From Gp7-AA10 sp035636095 (GTDB taxonomy: Bacteria > Acidobacteriota > Thermoanaerobaculia > Gp7-AA8): a stretch of DNA of 64,000 nucleotides. The notes under the pieces are model-generated. The model made no database searches. It was not told the DNA's origin and saw only the letters and a list, made by a program, of their open reading frames with translations. Numbering within the stretch: position 1 is the first letter of the stretch; each line of letters starts with the position of its first letter. The stretch covers positions 81,000 through 144,999 of the forward strand of contig DASPZU010000087.1 in NCBI GenBank assembly GCA_035636095.1. The letters run 5' to 3'. The position numbers and the translations under genes are program-made. Below are positions 8,046-18,118 of this stretch, one piece after another.

Positions 8046-9122
8046 TCATCGCGGCCGCAACTCGATCAACGTGATCTCCGAAGGCAACCCCAATCGCCAT
8101 GGCAGCAGCCAGTATCCCGTGCCGGTGTTGACGTAGAGCTGCGACGCGCCGCGACGATAGAGTCCCATGTGGTAGGGGAGAAATGCTCCTGACAATGACC
8201 AGCCCAGCCGCCGAAAGCCGAATTGTCCGCCGTGCGAGTGCGCGCACAACGTCAGCGGCAGGTGTCGCTGCACTGCTTCCGGAAATGCGCGCGGCTGATG
8301 CGCGATGACGATGGGAAATCCGGACCGCTGCGAGAGTGCTGCGCCGAAGTCAGGCCTGAGCTCCAGCGCCTGCGCGGCGTAGTCGGAAAGCCCTGCCATC
8401 CACAGTCCATGAAGCGGCATCCCTTCATTGACCAATAATCGGATGCGGCTGCCGCGCAGGCGATCGATCACCTCGCGCGGCGCGCCGTACATTTCGTGAT
8501 TGCCCAGGATCGCGATGAGCGGGATCGACGGCGGAAGCGAGCGCGCCCCTTCGAGCAGCTTGGTGGTAAAGAACGGATCGTCGTCGACCATATCGCCGGC
8601 CAGCACCACCACATCAGGCGACAGCGACGCCGCGGTCGAGAAAATCTGGCGGAGACGCGATGGCCGCGTGAAGAGCCCGACGTGCAGATCGGCGATCAGC
8701 GCGATCCTGGTCCCATTCAGCGATGTCGGAAGCCCGTCCAGGACCACCGGAACGCGCTCGACGTCGAGCGGCACGAGCGCGGTGTAGACGCCGACCACCA
8801 GCGCGATCAGCGTGCCCCATAGAAAAATTCGGGAGGCCGGCACCTGCGGCACTCGAGTAATAAATAGTAATAACAAATATACGCAGTATATAGTAATGAA
8901 ACACAGCCATGCGAACCATGGCGGCCCGAGGATCGCGCGCACAGCGCGGGAGAAATCCGTCCTGGCGTTGAGCAGCGGAAAGAAGAGCCACATCAGATTG
9001 CAGATCACCGCCATCGCGATCACGAGACGCCGGCGTCGCGGATGGATCCGAATCAGTTGCGAAATCGCGACGATGTTGAAGATCAGAAAGATCGCCAGCG
9101 AGATCAGGACGAACCGCAGCAT
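8046..9122 (-). CDS. Membrane-anchored metallophosphoesterase
   Basis: A 358-residue protein. Four N-terminal TM helices (residues 1-22, 33-51, 71-89, 99-117) precede a calcineurin-like phosphoesterase domain with all metal motifs: DLH at 145-147, GDMVDD with D177, GNHE with N208/H209, and HSHGGQ. Related proteins act on membrane-proximal phosphoesters such as UDP-diacylglucosamine, but the N-terminal TM block differs from LpxH. I chose ATG 9122 because TATCAT lies nine bases upstream. Residues 74-89 are encoded by an AT-rich codon island (8855-8902). Confidence 0.9.
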   Translation of the reverse strand: MLRFVLISLAIFLIFNIVAISQLIRIHPRRRRLVIAMAVICNLMWLFFPLLNARTDFSRAVRAILGPPWFAWLCFITIYCVYLLLLFITRVPQVPASRIFLWGTLIALVVGVYTALVPLDVERVPVVLDGLPTSLNGTRIALIADLHVGLFTRPSRLRQIFSTAASLSPDVVVLAGDMVDDDPFFTTKLLEGARSLPPSIPLIAILGNHEMYGAPREVIDRLRGSRIRLLVNEGMPLHGLWMAGLSDYAAQALELRPDFGAALSQRSGFPIVIAHQPRAFPEAVQRHLPLTLCAHSHGGQFGFRRLGWSLSGAFLPYHMGLYRRGASQLYVNTGTGYWLLPWRLGLPSEITLIELRPR

Positions 9123-9131
9123 CGGCGCGCC

Positions 9132-9141
9132 ATGATACATT
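9132..9141. promoter_or_regulatory. Overlapping divergent -10 boxes
   Basis: On the minus strand TATCAT (9132-9137) ends nine bases before ATG 9122. On the plus strand TACATT (9136-9141) ends ten bases before ATG 9152. The two boxes share two base pairs, so one opened region could serve both genes. Confidence 0.45.
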
Positions 9142-9151
9142 TCGCGCTTTC

Positions 9152-9529
9152 ATGGCCCACTTCGATATCCCGCTCGATCTGCCGCACGCAGGCCGGCTGG
9201 CTGACCGCATCCTGGCGCTCCTCGAAAAGCATACCGAGGAGATGGAGCTCGAAGTGCCGGAGGTGATGGACACCGCCGACAAGTTGTCGAGCTATCTCTT
9301 CCGCAACGCGGGCGGCGACGACAACCCTCCCAACGCGATGGAAGTCCGCGATCAGGCCGCCGATTTGGGCCGCCAGCTCGTCGACACCATGGAAGCGGCC
9401 CACATCACCGGCGATCGCCTCGGCCAGCTGGTGCGCAATCTCTTCGAATGTCTGGAGCTCGGAAAGGAAGGCTCGGAGATCTCGCTCCGCGCCGGAGAAA
9501 ATCCAAATTCTTTGCAGAGGCCGATCTAG
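9152..9529 (+). CDS. Hypothetical helical protein
   Basis: A 125-residue acidic, soluble protein that I do not recognise. It appears mostly alpha-helical, with heptad-like hydrophobic spacing (LADRILALLEKHTEEMELEV and LGRQLVDTMEAAHITGDRLG). No signal peptide, TM segment or Cys motif. It is divergent from the metallophosphoesterase and shares a promoter region with it. GC and codon use match the neighbours. Confidence 0.7.
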   Translation: MAHFDIPLDLPHAGRLADRILALLEKHTEEMELEVPEVMDTADKLSSYLFRNAGGDDNPPNAMEVRDQAADLGRQLVDTMEAAHITGDRLGQLVRNLFECLELGKEGSEISLRAGENPNSLQRPI

Positions 9530-9545
9530 TGCGCGGCTTCGCCGC

Positions 9546-9601
9546 GCGTTCTCGGTTGCCGGTTGACGGTTCTCGACAACCGACCACCGACAACCGCCAA
9601 C
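9546..9601. repeat. 7-nt-register palindrome (CGGTTGN / CGACAAC)
   Basis: Eight heptamers in one register: GCGTTCT, then CGGTTGC, CGGTTGA, CGGTTCT on the left, and CGACAAC, CGACCAC, CGACAAC, CGCCAAC on the right. The two halves are imperfect inverted repeats. It ends just before the Shine-Dalgarno of the next gene. Confidence 0.85.
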
Positions 9602-9612
9602 TCGGAGGCATT

Positions 9613-11592
9613 ATGAAACAAACCCTTCTCATCGCACTCATGGCAGTCAGCGCAATGGCGGCGCGAATCCAGCCGTCGGACCGCTTTCGACTGGTCACCC
9701 CATCCGATCCGCAGATTTCGCCGGACGGAAAGTCGATCGTGTTTGTCGTTTCGCGTGCGAACAGCAAAGACGGTCGCTATGACACCGAGCTGACGCTGAT
9801 CGACGTCGCGAGCGGCGCGCAGCGGCCGCTGACGTTCGAGCGGCGCGGAATCGCGTCGCCTCGCTGGTCGAATGACGGCGAGCGGATCGCATTTCTCGCA
9901 AATGCTTCCAGCGATCGCGAGGCCAAACGGCAGATCTGGATGGTCTCGATGCGTGGAGGCGATCCACGGCGGCTGACCGACGCCAAGCAGGGCGTGCAGC
10001 AGTTTGCGTGGAGTCCGGACGGATCGCAGATCGCATTCGTGACCGCCGACGAGCCCGCGCCCAATGAAGACAAGAACAACAGAGCGTTCGAGATCACCGA
10101 TGACGATTTCCTGATTCGCGAGGCCGTCACGCCCTCGCACGTGTGGGTGATCGCGTCGAGCGGCGGCGCGGCACGGCGCGTGACCAATGGCGGATGGAGC
10201 CTTCCCATCGCCCACCCGCCCGGCCCGGCGCCTTCGCCGCTGTCTTGGTCGCCCGATGGAAAGACGCTGGCGATCACGAAGCGTGAGAATCCGCACGAGA
10301 AGACGCCTAACATCTCCCGCGTCGTGCTCGTCGATGTCGCGACCGGGGCAACCAAGCGCCTCACGACGCACAGTCTCGACGAGAGCCAGCCTGTTTTTTC
10401 GCCCGACGGAGGCCGAATTGCATACTGGCATCCGCAGGGCGGCGTTCGCGAAAATCAGAACGCGATCTGGATCGCCCCCGCGGCCGGCGGCGATGGAAAA
10501 GAAGTGACCGGCTCACTCGACCGCAATCTCTTTCGCGCCATCTGGATGCCGGACGGAAAGTCTTTTCTCAGCGGCGGGCATGACAGCACCAGCGTCGCGT
10601 ATTGGGTCTCTCCCGCCGACGGCGGTTCCGCCCGCCGCCTCGACCTCGGCGATGTGGAACCTTTCTTCGGGTTTTGGATCGACGCTTCCATCGCGCGCAA
10701 CGGCGCGATGGCATTCACGGGGACCACGCCCCAGCATCCGCGCGAGCTCTACATCCTCGATTCACCGACTTCCAGGCCGCGCCGTCTGACCGACTTCAAT
10801 CGCGAGCTGGCCGCACTCGAGTTAGGCCGCGTCGAAACGATCCGTTGGCAGAACGAGGGCTTTCAGGAAGACGGAGTCCTGGTCTATCCGCCCGGATTCG
10901 ACGCTTCGAAAAAATATCCGCTGGTCGTCTACATTCACGGCGGACCACGCGCGGCAACCACGGAAGGCTTCGCAATTCTGCCGCAGGAGCTGGCGGCCAA
11001 CGACTGGATCGTCTTCCAGCCCAACTACCGCGGCAGCGACAACCTCGGCAACCGCTACACCATTGCCATCATGAACGACTCCGGCGCCGGCCCGGGCCGC
11101 GACGTCATGGCTGGAATCGAAGAGGTGAAAAAACATGCGTCGGTGGACAGCGATCGCATCGCGGTGGGCGGATGGTCGTACGGCGGCTACATGACGTCGT
11201 GGATGATCGGGCACTATCCGATCTTCAAGGCGGCGGTTTCCGGCGCCGCGGTCAACAACCTGGTCGACCAGTACGTGTTAGGCGACGGAGGACTTGGCCG
11301 CCGCCTGACATGGGGCTCGCCGTTCTCGGGCGACAATCTCAAAAAATACATCGAGCAGTCGCCGATCACCTACGTCAGGAATGTCAAAACGCCCACGCTG
11401 ATCATGTCCGACACCGGGGACGTGCGCGTGCCGATCGTGCAGTCGTTCGAGATGTATCGCGCTCTCTCCGACAACGGAGTGCCGGTGCAGTTCATCGCCT
11501 TTCCGGTCAGCGGCCATAGTCCGGATGACCCGGTGCATCAGGCGGAGATCGCTCGCCGTTACATCGACTGGTTCAGGAAATATTTGAAGTGA
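9613..11592 (+). CDS. S9 family peptidase 2, secreted
   Basis: A 659-residue secreted serine peptidase. The signal peptide MKQTLLIALMAVSAMAA is followed by a beta-propeller (SPDGKSIVF, SPDGSQIAF and similar repeats) and an alpha/beta-hydrolase domain. The triad is Ser522 (GGWSYGGYM), Asp603 (DTGDVRVP) and His635 (SGHSPDD), and GWSYGG is the usual nucleophile elbow of dipeptidyl/acylaminoacyl peptidases. The start has a strong Shine-Dalgarno (CGGAGG, 9603-9608). A protein kinase follows after 19 bp. Confidence 0.95.
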   Translation: MKQTLLIALMAVSAMAARIQPSDRFRLVTPSDPQISPDGKSIVFVVSRANSKDGRYDTELTLIDVASGAQRPLTFERRGIASPRWSNDGERIAFLANASSDREAKRQIWMVSMRGGDPRRLTDAKQGVQQFAWSPDGSQIAFVTADEPAPNEDKNNRAFEITDDDFLIREAVTPSHVWVIASSGGAARRVTNGGWSLPIAHPPGPAPSPLSWSPDGKTLAITKRENPHEKTPNISRVVLVDVATGATKRLTTHSLDESQPVFSPDGGRIAYWHPQGGVRENQNAIWIAPAAGGDGKEVTGSLDRNLFRAIWMPDGKSFLSGGHDSTSVAYWVSPADGGSARRLDLGDVEPFFGFWIDASIARNGAMAFTGTTPQHPRELYILDSPTSRPRRLTDFNRELAALELGRVETIRWQNEGFQEDGVLVYPPGFDASKKYPLVVYIHGGPRAATTEGFAILPQELAANDWIVFQPNYRGSDNLGNRYTIAIMNDSGAGPGRDVMAGIEEVKKHASVDSDRIAVGGWSYGGYMTSWMIGHYPIFKAAVSGAAVNNLVDQYVLGDGGLGRRLTWGSPFSGDNLKKYIEQSPITYVRNVKTPTLIMSDTGDVRVPIVQSFEMYRALSDNGVPVQFIAFPVSGHSPDDPVHQAEIARRYIDWFRKYLK

Positions 11593-11599
11593 AGCGCGG

Positions 11600-11605
11600 T
11601 ATCCT
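11600..11605 (+). promoter_or_regulatory. -10-like box TATCCT before kinase 1
   Basis: TATCCT ends six bases before ATC 11612, the inferred kinase start. The position is the same as in the leaderless-type starts elsewhere in the window. Confidence 0.4.
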
Positions 11606-11611
11606 TGCGGC

Positions 11612-13972
11612 ATCCAAAGCGGAACGCGGCTGGGCCCCTACGAAGTCATAGCGCCGCTAGGTTCGGGCGGAATGGGCGAGGTCTACCGCGCTCGCGATAC
11701 GCGCCTCGGCCGCGAGGTTGCGCTCAAGGTCATTCCGGACCGGCTGAAAAACGAGCCGGAGGCGCTGGCGCGATTTCAACGCGAGGCGCGCGCCGCATCG
11801 GCGCTGAATCATCCCCACATCGTCGCGATCCACGACATCGGCCACGAGCGCATCGGCGGCCAGGACATCTGGTACTTCACGATGGAGCTGATCGACGGGA
11901 CGACGCTGCGCGAGCGCGTCGGGCGCGATCCGCTCACGAAGATTCTCAACTACTTCGTGCAGATCGCCGAAGGGTTGGCTAAGGCGCACGGCGCGGGAAT
12001 CCTGCACCGAGATCTCAAGCCCGAGAATGTCATGATCAGCGCCGACGGTTACGCCAAGATCGTCGATTTCGGTTTGGCAAGAGTGCAGGACCTGACGGCG
12101 GACTACACGAAGTCGCCGACTGTCGACCGGGCTGCTGCCACAGCAACCGGTTCAGTGGTCGGAACGGTGTCGTACATGTCGCCGGAGCAGGTCGAAGGAC
12201 GTCCGGTCGATGCACGCTCCGACATTTTCTCGTTCGGCTCGATGCTCTACGAAGCGCTCACCGGCAAGCGCCCATTCGATTCGCGGACGCCGGTCGATAC
12301 CATGCATGCCATCGCGCACGCGACGCCCGCGCCATTGATCCACTCCGGTCGCGCCATCCCTGCCGATCTCCAACGCATCGTCGCGCGCTGTCTCGCCAAG
12401 GCGCCCGAAGACCGCTACCAGTCGATCAAGGAGGCCGCGATCGAATTGCGTTCGGTCATCCGCGAGATTGAATCGGGCGCCGCGCAACCCATCGTGAGGC
12501 GGCGGCCGCGCTGGCCGGCATTGGTCGCGGGCGCGATCGTGCTGACGATCGCCGGAGTATTCATCGCGACGCGTCCATGGCGCGCGCATACGACGACATC
12601 GATTCAATCGCTGGCCATCCTGCCCTTCGAAAACGCGACGCGAAATCCCGACACCGATTACATCAGCGACGGCATCACCGACGACATCATCAATTCGCTT
12701 TCGCAGCTTCCCAACGTGCGCGTGCTGGCGCGGAGCACCGTATTCCGATACAAGAAAAAAGAAGATGATCCCCGCGCCATCGGCAAGGACCTCGGCGTCG
12801 ATGCGGTCGTCCTCGGCGAATTGCGTCAGTTGCGCGATCAGATGAACATCAAGGTCGAGCTCGTTCGCGCTTCCGACGGCGTCCAACTGTGGGGCCAGCA
12901 GTACAACCGAAGCGCGTCCGATCTGCTCAACCTGCACGACGACATCGTGCGCGATGTCTCCGAGCATCTCCAGATCCGGATCAGCGGCGATGCCGCAAAG
13001 CGCATGTCCCGAACCCACACACGGAATCCGAAGGCCTACGAGGCCTACCTGAAGGGCCGGTATTTCTGGAACCGACGGCCCGCGGGATTGGAGAAAGCGC
13101 TTGCCTACTTCGAGGAGGCACGCCGCATCGATCCGGGCGACGCGCTCGCGCACGCCGGCGTGGCGCTGACGTACGACGCGATGGGGGCGTGGGAAACGGG
13201 ACGGCTGCCCGCGAATGTGGCATTCCCAAGAGCTAAAGCTTCCGCGGAACAGGCCCTCGCTCTCGATCCGGAGCTCGCAGAAGGCTACCAGGCGCTTGCC
13301 TTCGAGCAATTGCATTACGAGCGCGATTTTCCGGCCGCCGAGAGCAGTTTCCAGCGTGCCATCAGTTTGAAGCCGTCGGATTCAAACGTGCATCATTTCT
13401 ATTCGCATTACTTCATCGCCCGCGGGCGCACGCAGGAGTCTCTTCGAGAGAGCCTGAAGGCGCTCGAGCTCGACCCGCTCGATCCGCCGGTGGTGACTCA
13501 TCTTGCCTGGCACTACATCTACACACGACAACCCGACCGCGCGTTAGAACAGTGCGTCAACGCGCTGGCGCTCTATCCGGACAGCTTTTTTGCGTTTTAC
13601 TTTCGTGGCCTGGCGTACGAACAAAAGGGGATGATGCCGGAAGCGGTCGCCGCGTTTCGCCGCGCCCAAGAACTGGTGCCGAATGCGACATTCGGAACGG
13701 CGGCGCTCGGACACGCACTCGGGCTCTCGGGGCACAAGGCAGAAGCGCAGTCGCTGCTGCAGCAGCTCGAGAGCGATCCGAGGTACGTGTCGCCCTTCGA
13801 TCGCGCCATCCTGAACCTCGGCGTCGGCAATCGCGACAAGGCGCTGGCGGAGTTGAATCGCGCCATCAACGAATCGAGCTCGTGGTGCATCTACTTCCGC
13901 GCCGAGCCACGCCTCGATCCGCTGCGTCAGGATCCGCGATTCATTGCGTTGATGCAGCGTCTTCCGGTATAA
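11612..13972 (+). CDS. Ser/Thr protein kinase 1 with TM, TolB-like and TPR parts; ATC start inferred
   Basis: About 786 residues. The kinase domain (about 7-275) has the Gly-rich loop LGSGGMGEV, Lys39 (VALKV), HRDLKPEN (catalytic Asp134) and DFG at 152-154. One TM helix (302-319) leads to an extracytoplasmic TolB/FlgO-like domain (LAILPFENATRNPDTDYISDG) and TPR repeats. The first ATG (11672) lies inside the Gly-rich loop and would destroy it. The in-frame upstream sequence holds no ATG, GTG or TTG before the TGA at 11585. ATC 11612 gives MQSGTRLGPYEV, a normal start for this family. A frame error upstream is the alternative. Confidence 0.85.
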   Translation: MQSGTRLGPYEVIAPLGSGGMGEVYRARDTRLGREVALKVIPDRLKNEPEALARFQREARAASALNHPHIVAIHDIGHERIGGQDIWYFTMELIDGTTLRERVGRDPLTKILNYFVQIAEGLAKAHGAGILHRDLKPENVMISADGYAKIVDFGLARVQDLTADYTKSPTVDRAAATATGSVVGTVSYMSPEQVEGRPVDARSDIFSFGSMLYEALTGKRPFDSRTPVDTMHAIAHATPAPLIHSGRAIPADLQRIVARCLAKAPEDRYQSIKEAAIELRSVIREIESGAAQPIVRRRPRWPALVAGAIVLTIAGVFIATRPWRAHTTTSIQSLAILPFENATRNPDTDYISDGITDDIINSLSQLPNVRVLARSTVFRYKKKEDDPRAIGKDLGVDAVVLGELRQLRDQMNIKVELVRASDGVQLWGQQYNRSASDLLNLHDDIVRDVSEHLQIRISGDAAKRMSRTHTRNPKAYEAYLKGRYFWNRRPAGLEKALAYFEEARRIDPGDALAHAGVALTYDAMGAWETGRLPANVAFPRAKASAEQALALDPELAEGYQALAFEQLHYERDFPAAESSFQRAISLKPSDSNVHHFYSHYFIARGRTQESLRESLKALELDPLDPPVVTHLAWHYIYTRQPDRALEQCVNALALYPDSFFAFYFRGLAYEQKGMMPEAVAAFRRAQELVPNATFGTAALGHALGLSGHKAEAQSLLQQLESDPRYVSPFDRAILNLGVGNRDKALAELNRAINESSSWCIYFRAEPRLDPLRQDPRFIALMQRLPV

Positions 13973-14001
13973 GCCTGCGATTCCCCCAAAGGAGGAGTCT
14001 C

Positions 14002-14472
14002 ATGTCCAAACGTTTCATCGTGGCCACTCTCCTCATCGGTCTTACTGCATCCGCGGCGATCGCGAAATCGCATGTTCCCACCAAGAACACGCGCAACGCG
14101 ATCAAGGCCTATGTCAAGGACGCCTCGAAGGTCGTCGCGAAGAGCGGGCCGTCGTGCGACAAGTTCAAAGACAAGGATTGGATGGCGGGCGACTACTACG
14201 TGTTCGTCGATGGTCCCGACAACAAAATCGTTTGTCATCCCAACCCGTCCATGGTCGGCAAGGACAACGCCGACATCACCGATGCCAACGGCAAGAAGGT
14301 CGGAACGGAGCTGATCGAGGCCTCGAAGAAAAAAGGCGGCGGCTGGGTCAACTACGTCTGGCCGCGTCCCGGGACGGATAAACCGGTACCGAAGAGCACG
14401 TACACCATGCGCGTCAAGGCACCGGACGGCAAATGGTACGTCGTCGGCGCGGGCGGTTACGAGCTGAAGTAG
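14002..14472 (+). CDS. Secreted single-Cache-type protein
   Basis: A 156-residue protein with signal peptide MSKRFIVATLLIGLTASAAIA. The mature part contains DYYVFVDGPDNKIVCHPNPS, then GWVNYVWPRPGTDKP, MRVKAPDGKWYVVGAGGYE, the pattern of single-Cache ligand-binding domains that normally sit at the outside of chemoreceptors and kinases. Here it is a free secreted protein, with no TM anchor. It has a strong Shine-Dalgarno (AAAGGAGGAG, 13988-13997) 29 bp after kinase 1, so it may supply a ligand-sensing partner for one of the two flanking kinases. That link is inference. Confidence 0.85.
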   Translation: MSKRFIVATLLIGLTASAAIAKSHVPTKNTRNAIKAYVKDASKVVAKSGPSCDKFKDKDWMAGDYYVFVDGPDNKIVCHPNPSMVGKDNADITDANGKKVGTELIEASKKKGGGWVNYVWPRPGTDKPVPKSTYTMRVKAPDGKWYVVGAGGYELK

Positions 14473-14994
14473 CTACACCATTCCGTCGATTCGAACCACC
14501 AGCGGCAGCGCCTCTCGTGCGTGCAGCCGGAAGGCGACGGCATCGCCACGCCTGGCTGCGGCGCGCAGTTGGCGAATGTGCATTCGCAGAGTTCGCGCCG
14601 TGCTGACCGCGACCGGATTCCGGATCACGATCACGTTCGACACGATGCGATTGGCGAGTAGGTTCGCTTCGTTGCCCACGCGAATCAGCGTCGGTTGCGC
14701 GAAAACGACAGTCGATCCCTGCGTCGTGGCGAGAATCGATTCCAACCGATTCACATCGTTGTTGGTGATGACGATGCGATTGGCCGGGACCACCACCGGT
14801 TGGACGACTTGCACTCTTCGTACGACTTTGACGTCGTCGCGCTCGTTGTCGTGCTCGACTTTGACCTTGCGCTCAAACTTCTTGTCATCGTTGTCGTCGT
14901 GTCGCCCTTTCTTTCCCTTGTCGTCATCGGCGAAGAGAGAAGGGGCAACCAACAGCAGACAACTCAATAAAGCTGTGTTCGCTCGAATGCTCAT
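14473..14994 (-). CDS. Secreted Asp/Lys-rich hypothetical protein
   Basis: A 173-residue protein with a signal peptide ending about LFADDDKGKK. A very charged, likely disordered stretch follows (about 25-60: KGRHDDNDDKKFERKVKVEH), then a valine-rich segment and a folded C-terminal half with RMHIRQLRAAARRGDAVAF. I do not recognise the family. GGAGA at 15000-15004 is a ribosome binding site. It is convergent with the Cache gene, sharing the junction at 14472/14473, and divergent from kinase 2. Confidence 0.75.
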   Translation of the reverse strand: MSIRANTALLSCLLLVAPSLFADDDKGKKGRHDDNDDKKFERKVKVEHDNERDDVKVVRRVQVVQPVVVPANRIVITNNDVNRLESILATTQGSTVVFAQPTLIRVGNEANLLANRIVSNVIVIRNPVAVSTARTLRMHIRQLRAAARRGDAVAFRLHAREALPLVVRIDGMV

Positions 14995-15113
14995 CTGGCA
15001 GTCTCCTCTGTTGAGAATTCATCAAGAAAAGACTTGCGATGACCAGGCCAGAATGACGGCCGAGGCTGCCGGAGTGGGTTCATCTCGAGGCGCGGCGTCG
15101 CTGAAGTAACCGC

Positions 15114-15119
15114 TACAAT
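15114..15119 (+). promoter_or_regulatory. -10-like box TACAAT before kinase 2
   Basis: TACAAT ends ten bases before GTG 15130 and seven bases before an in-frame ATC 15127. No Shine-Dalgarno. Confidence 0.5.
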
Positions 15120-15129
15120 CTTCGGGATC

Positions 15130-17451
<2,322 letters not shown>

Positions 17452-17456
17452 GCGCT

Positions 17457-17496
17457 GGCCGCCGCGCGCTTCCGCGCCACCTCGCGCGCGGAGCGA
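17457..17496. repeat. Duplicated fragment of the typA 3' end
   Basis: Forty bases starting GGCCGCCGCGCGCTTCCGCG match 18125-18164 (the last codons of typA) with three mismatches and in the same orientation. The two copies flank the lipoprotein gene at 17534-18067. Confidence 0.7.
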
Positions 17497-17533
17497 TCGA
17501 GCATCCGCCAATCTTCCGCAGATGCGAGCCGAG

Positions 17534-18067
17534 CTACAACTTGGCCAGCAGCTTCTGAGCGACCGCCTGTCCCATCGGCTTCAGCTCGGTCTTGCCGCTG
17601 AAATCGCTGATGGTCAGATTCATGGAGTTGCCGCCCTTGACCACGGCGAGCTGGCCCATGCCCTTGCCACCGGTCCAAACCGCCTGATCCCCTAAACCAG
17701 ACAGTTTTTCGGCTCCCTTTTGCGTGGAAAGGAAGTCAAAGATGCCGCGGCTGTTGCGCTCGATCGTGAAGTCGACCGAAATGCCTTGTCCCGACACCGG
17801 GTCGATGATGCAGTTCGAGCTGGTCCCCTCGGTGCTTCGGTACTTTGAGGGTTGCCCGAGGATGACGGTTGCTTCCGCCTCCGTGATGTAACTGCATGCG
17901 CCGGTCGATTGAGCAGCTGCCGGTGCCGACTGCGTCGCGCTGGTGGCGGTGCCAGGCGGAGAAGAAGCGGACGTGTCGCTGACCGCGGTCGGCTCCTTCT
18001 TCGCGCAACCCGTTATTACCAGAAGTGCCACGAGTGCCAATGAATGAAATGCAGAAACTCTGAGCAT
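17534..18067 (-). CDS. Lipoprotein, DUF3558-like
   Basis: A 177-residue lipoprotein. Signal sequence with lipobox LVITGC (Cys near 21), then a Ser/Thr/Ala-rich linker (about 25-53), then a folded domain starting ACSYITEAEATVILGQPSKY. The Cys near 57 and another near 86 (SSNCIIDP) resemble the disulfide pattern of DUF3558-type lipoproteins. Start ATG 18067 has AGGAGG at 18073-18078. The gene sits between two copies of the typA tail, so it may have been placed here by a duplication or insertion. Function unknown. Confidence 0.8.
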   Translation of the reverse strand: MLRVSAFHSLALVALLVITGCAKKEPTAVSDTSASSPPGTATSATQSAPAAAQSTGACSYITEAEATVILGQPSKYRSTEGTSSNCIIDPVSGQGISVDFTIERNSRGIFDFLSTQKGAEKLSGLGDQAVWTGGKGMGQLAVVKGGNSMNLTISDFSGKTELKPMGQAVAQKLLAKL

Positions 18068-18118
18068 GGCGGGCCTCCTGATCATTAAGGTATGTCAGGG
18101 GGGGCAGTTTCCGCCAGG

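Noticed and set aside
11605..11982. Alternative frame from TTG 11605 with RHPKRNAAGPL
   Set aside because: It is out of frame with the kinase, gives a low-complexity Arg-rich protein and contradicts the conserved kinase N-terminus in the other frame.
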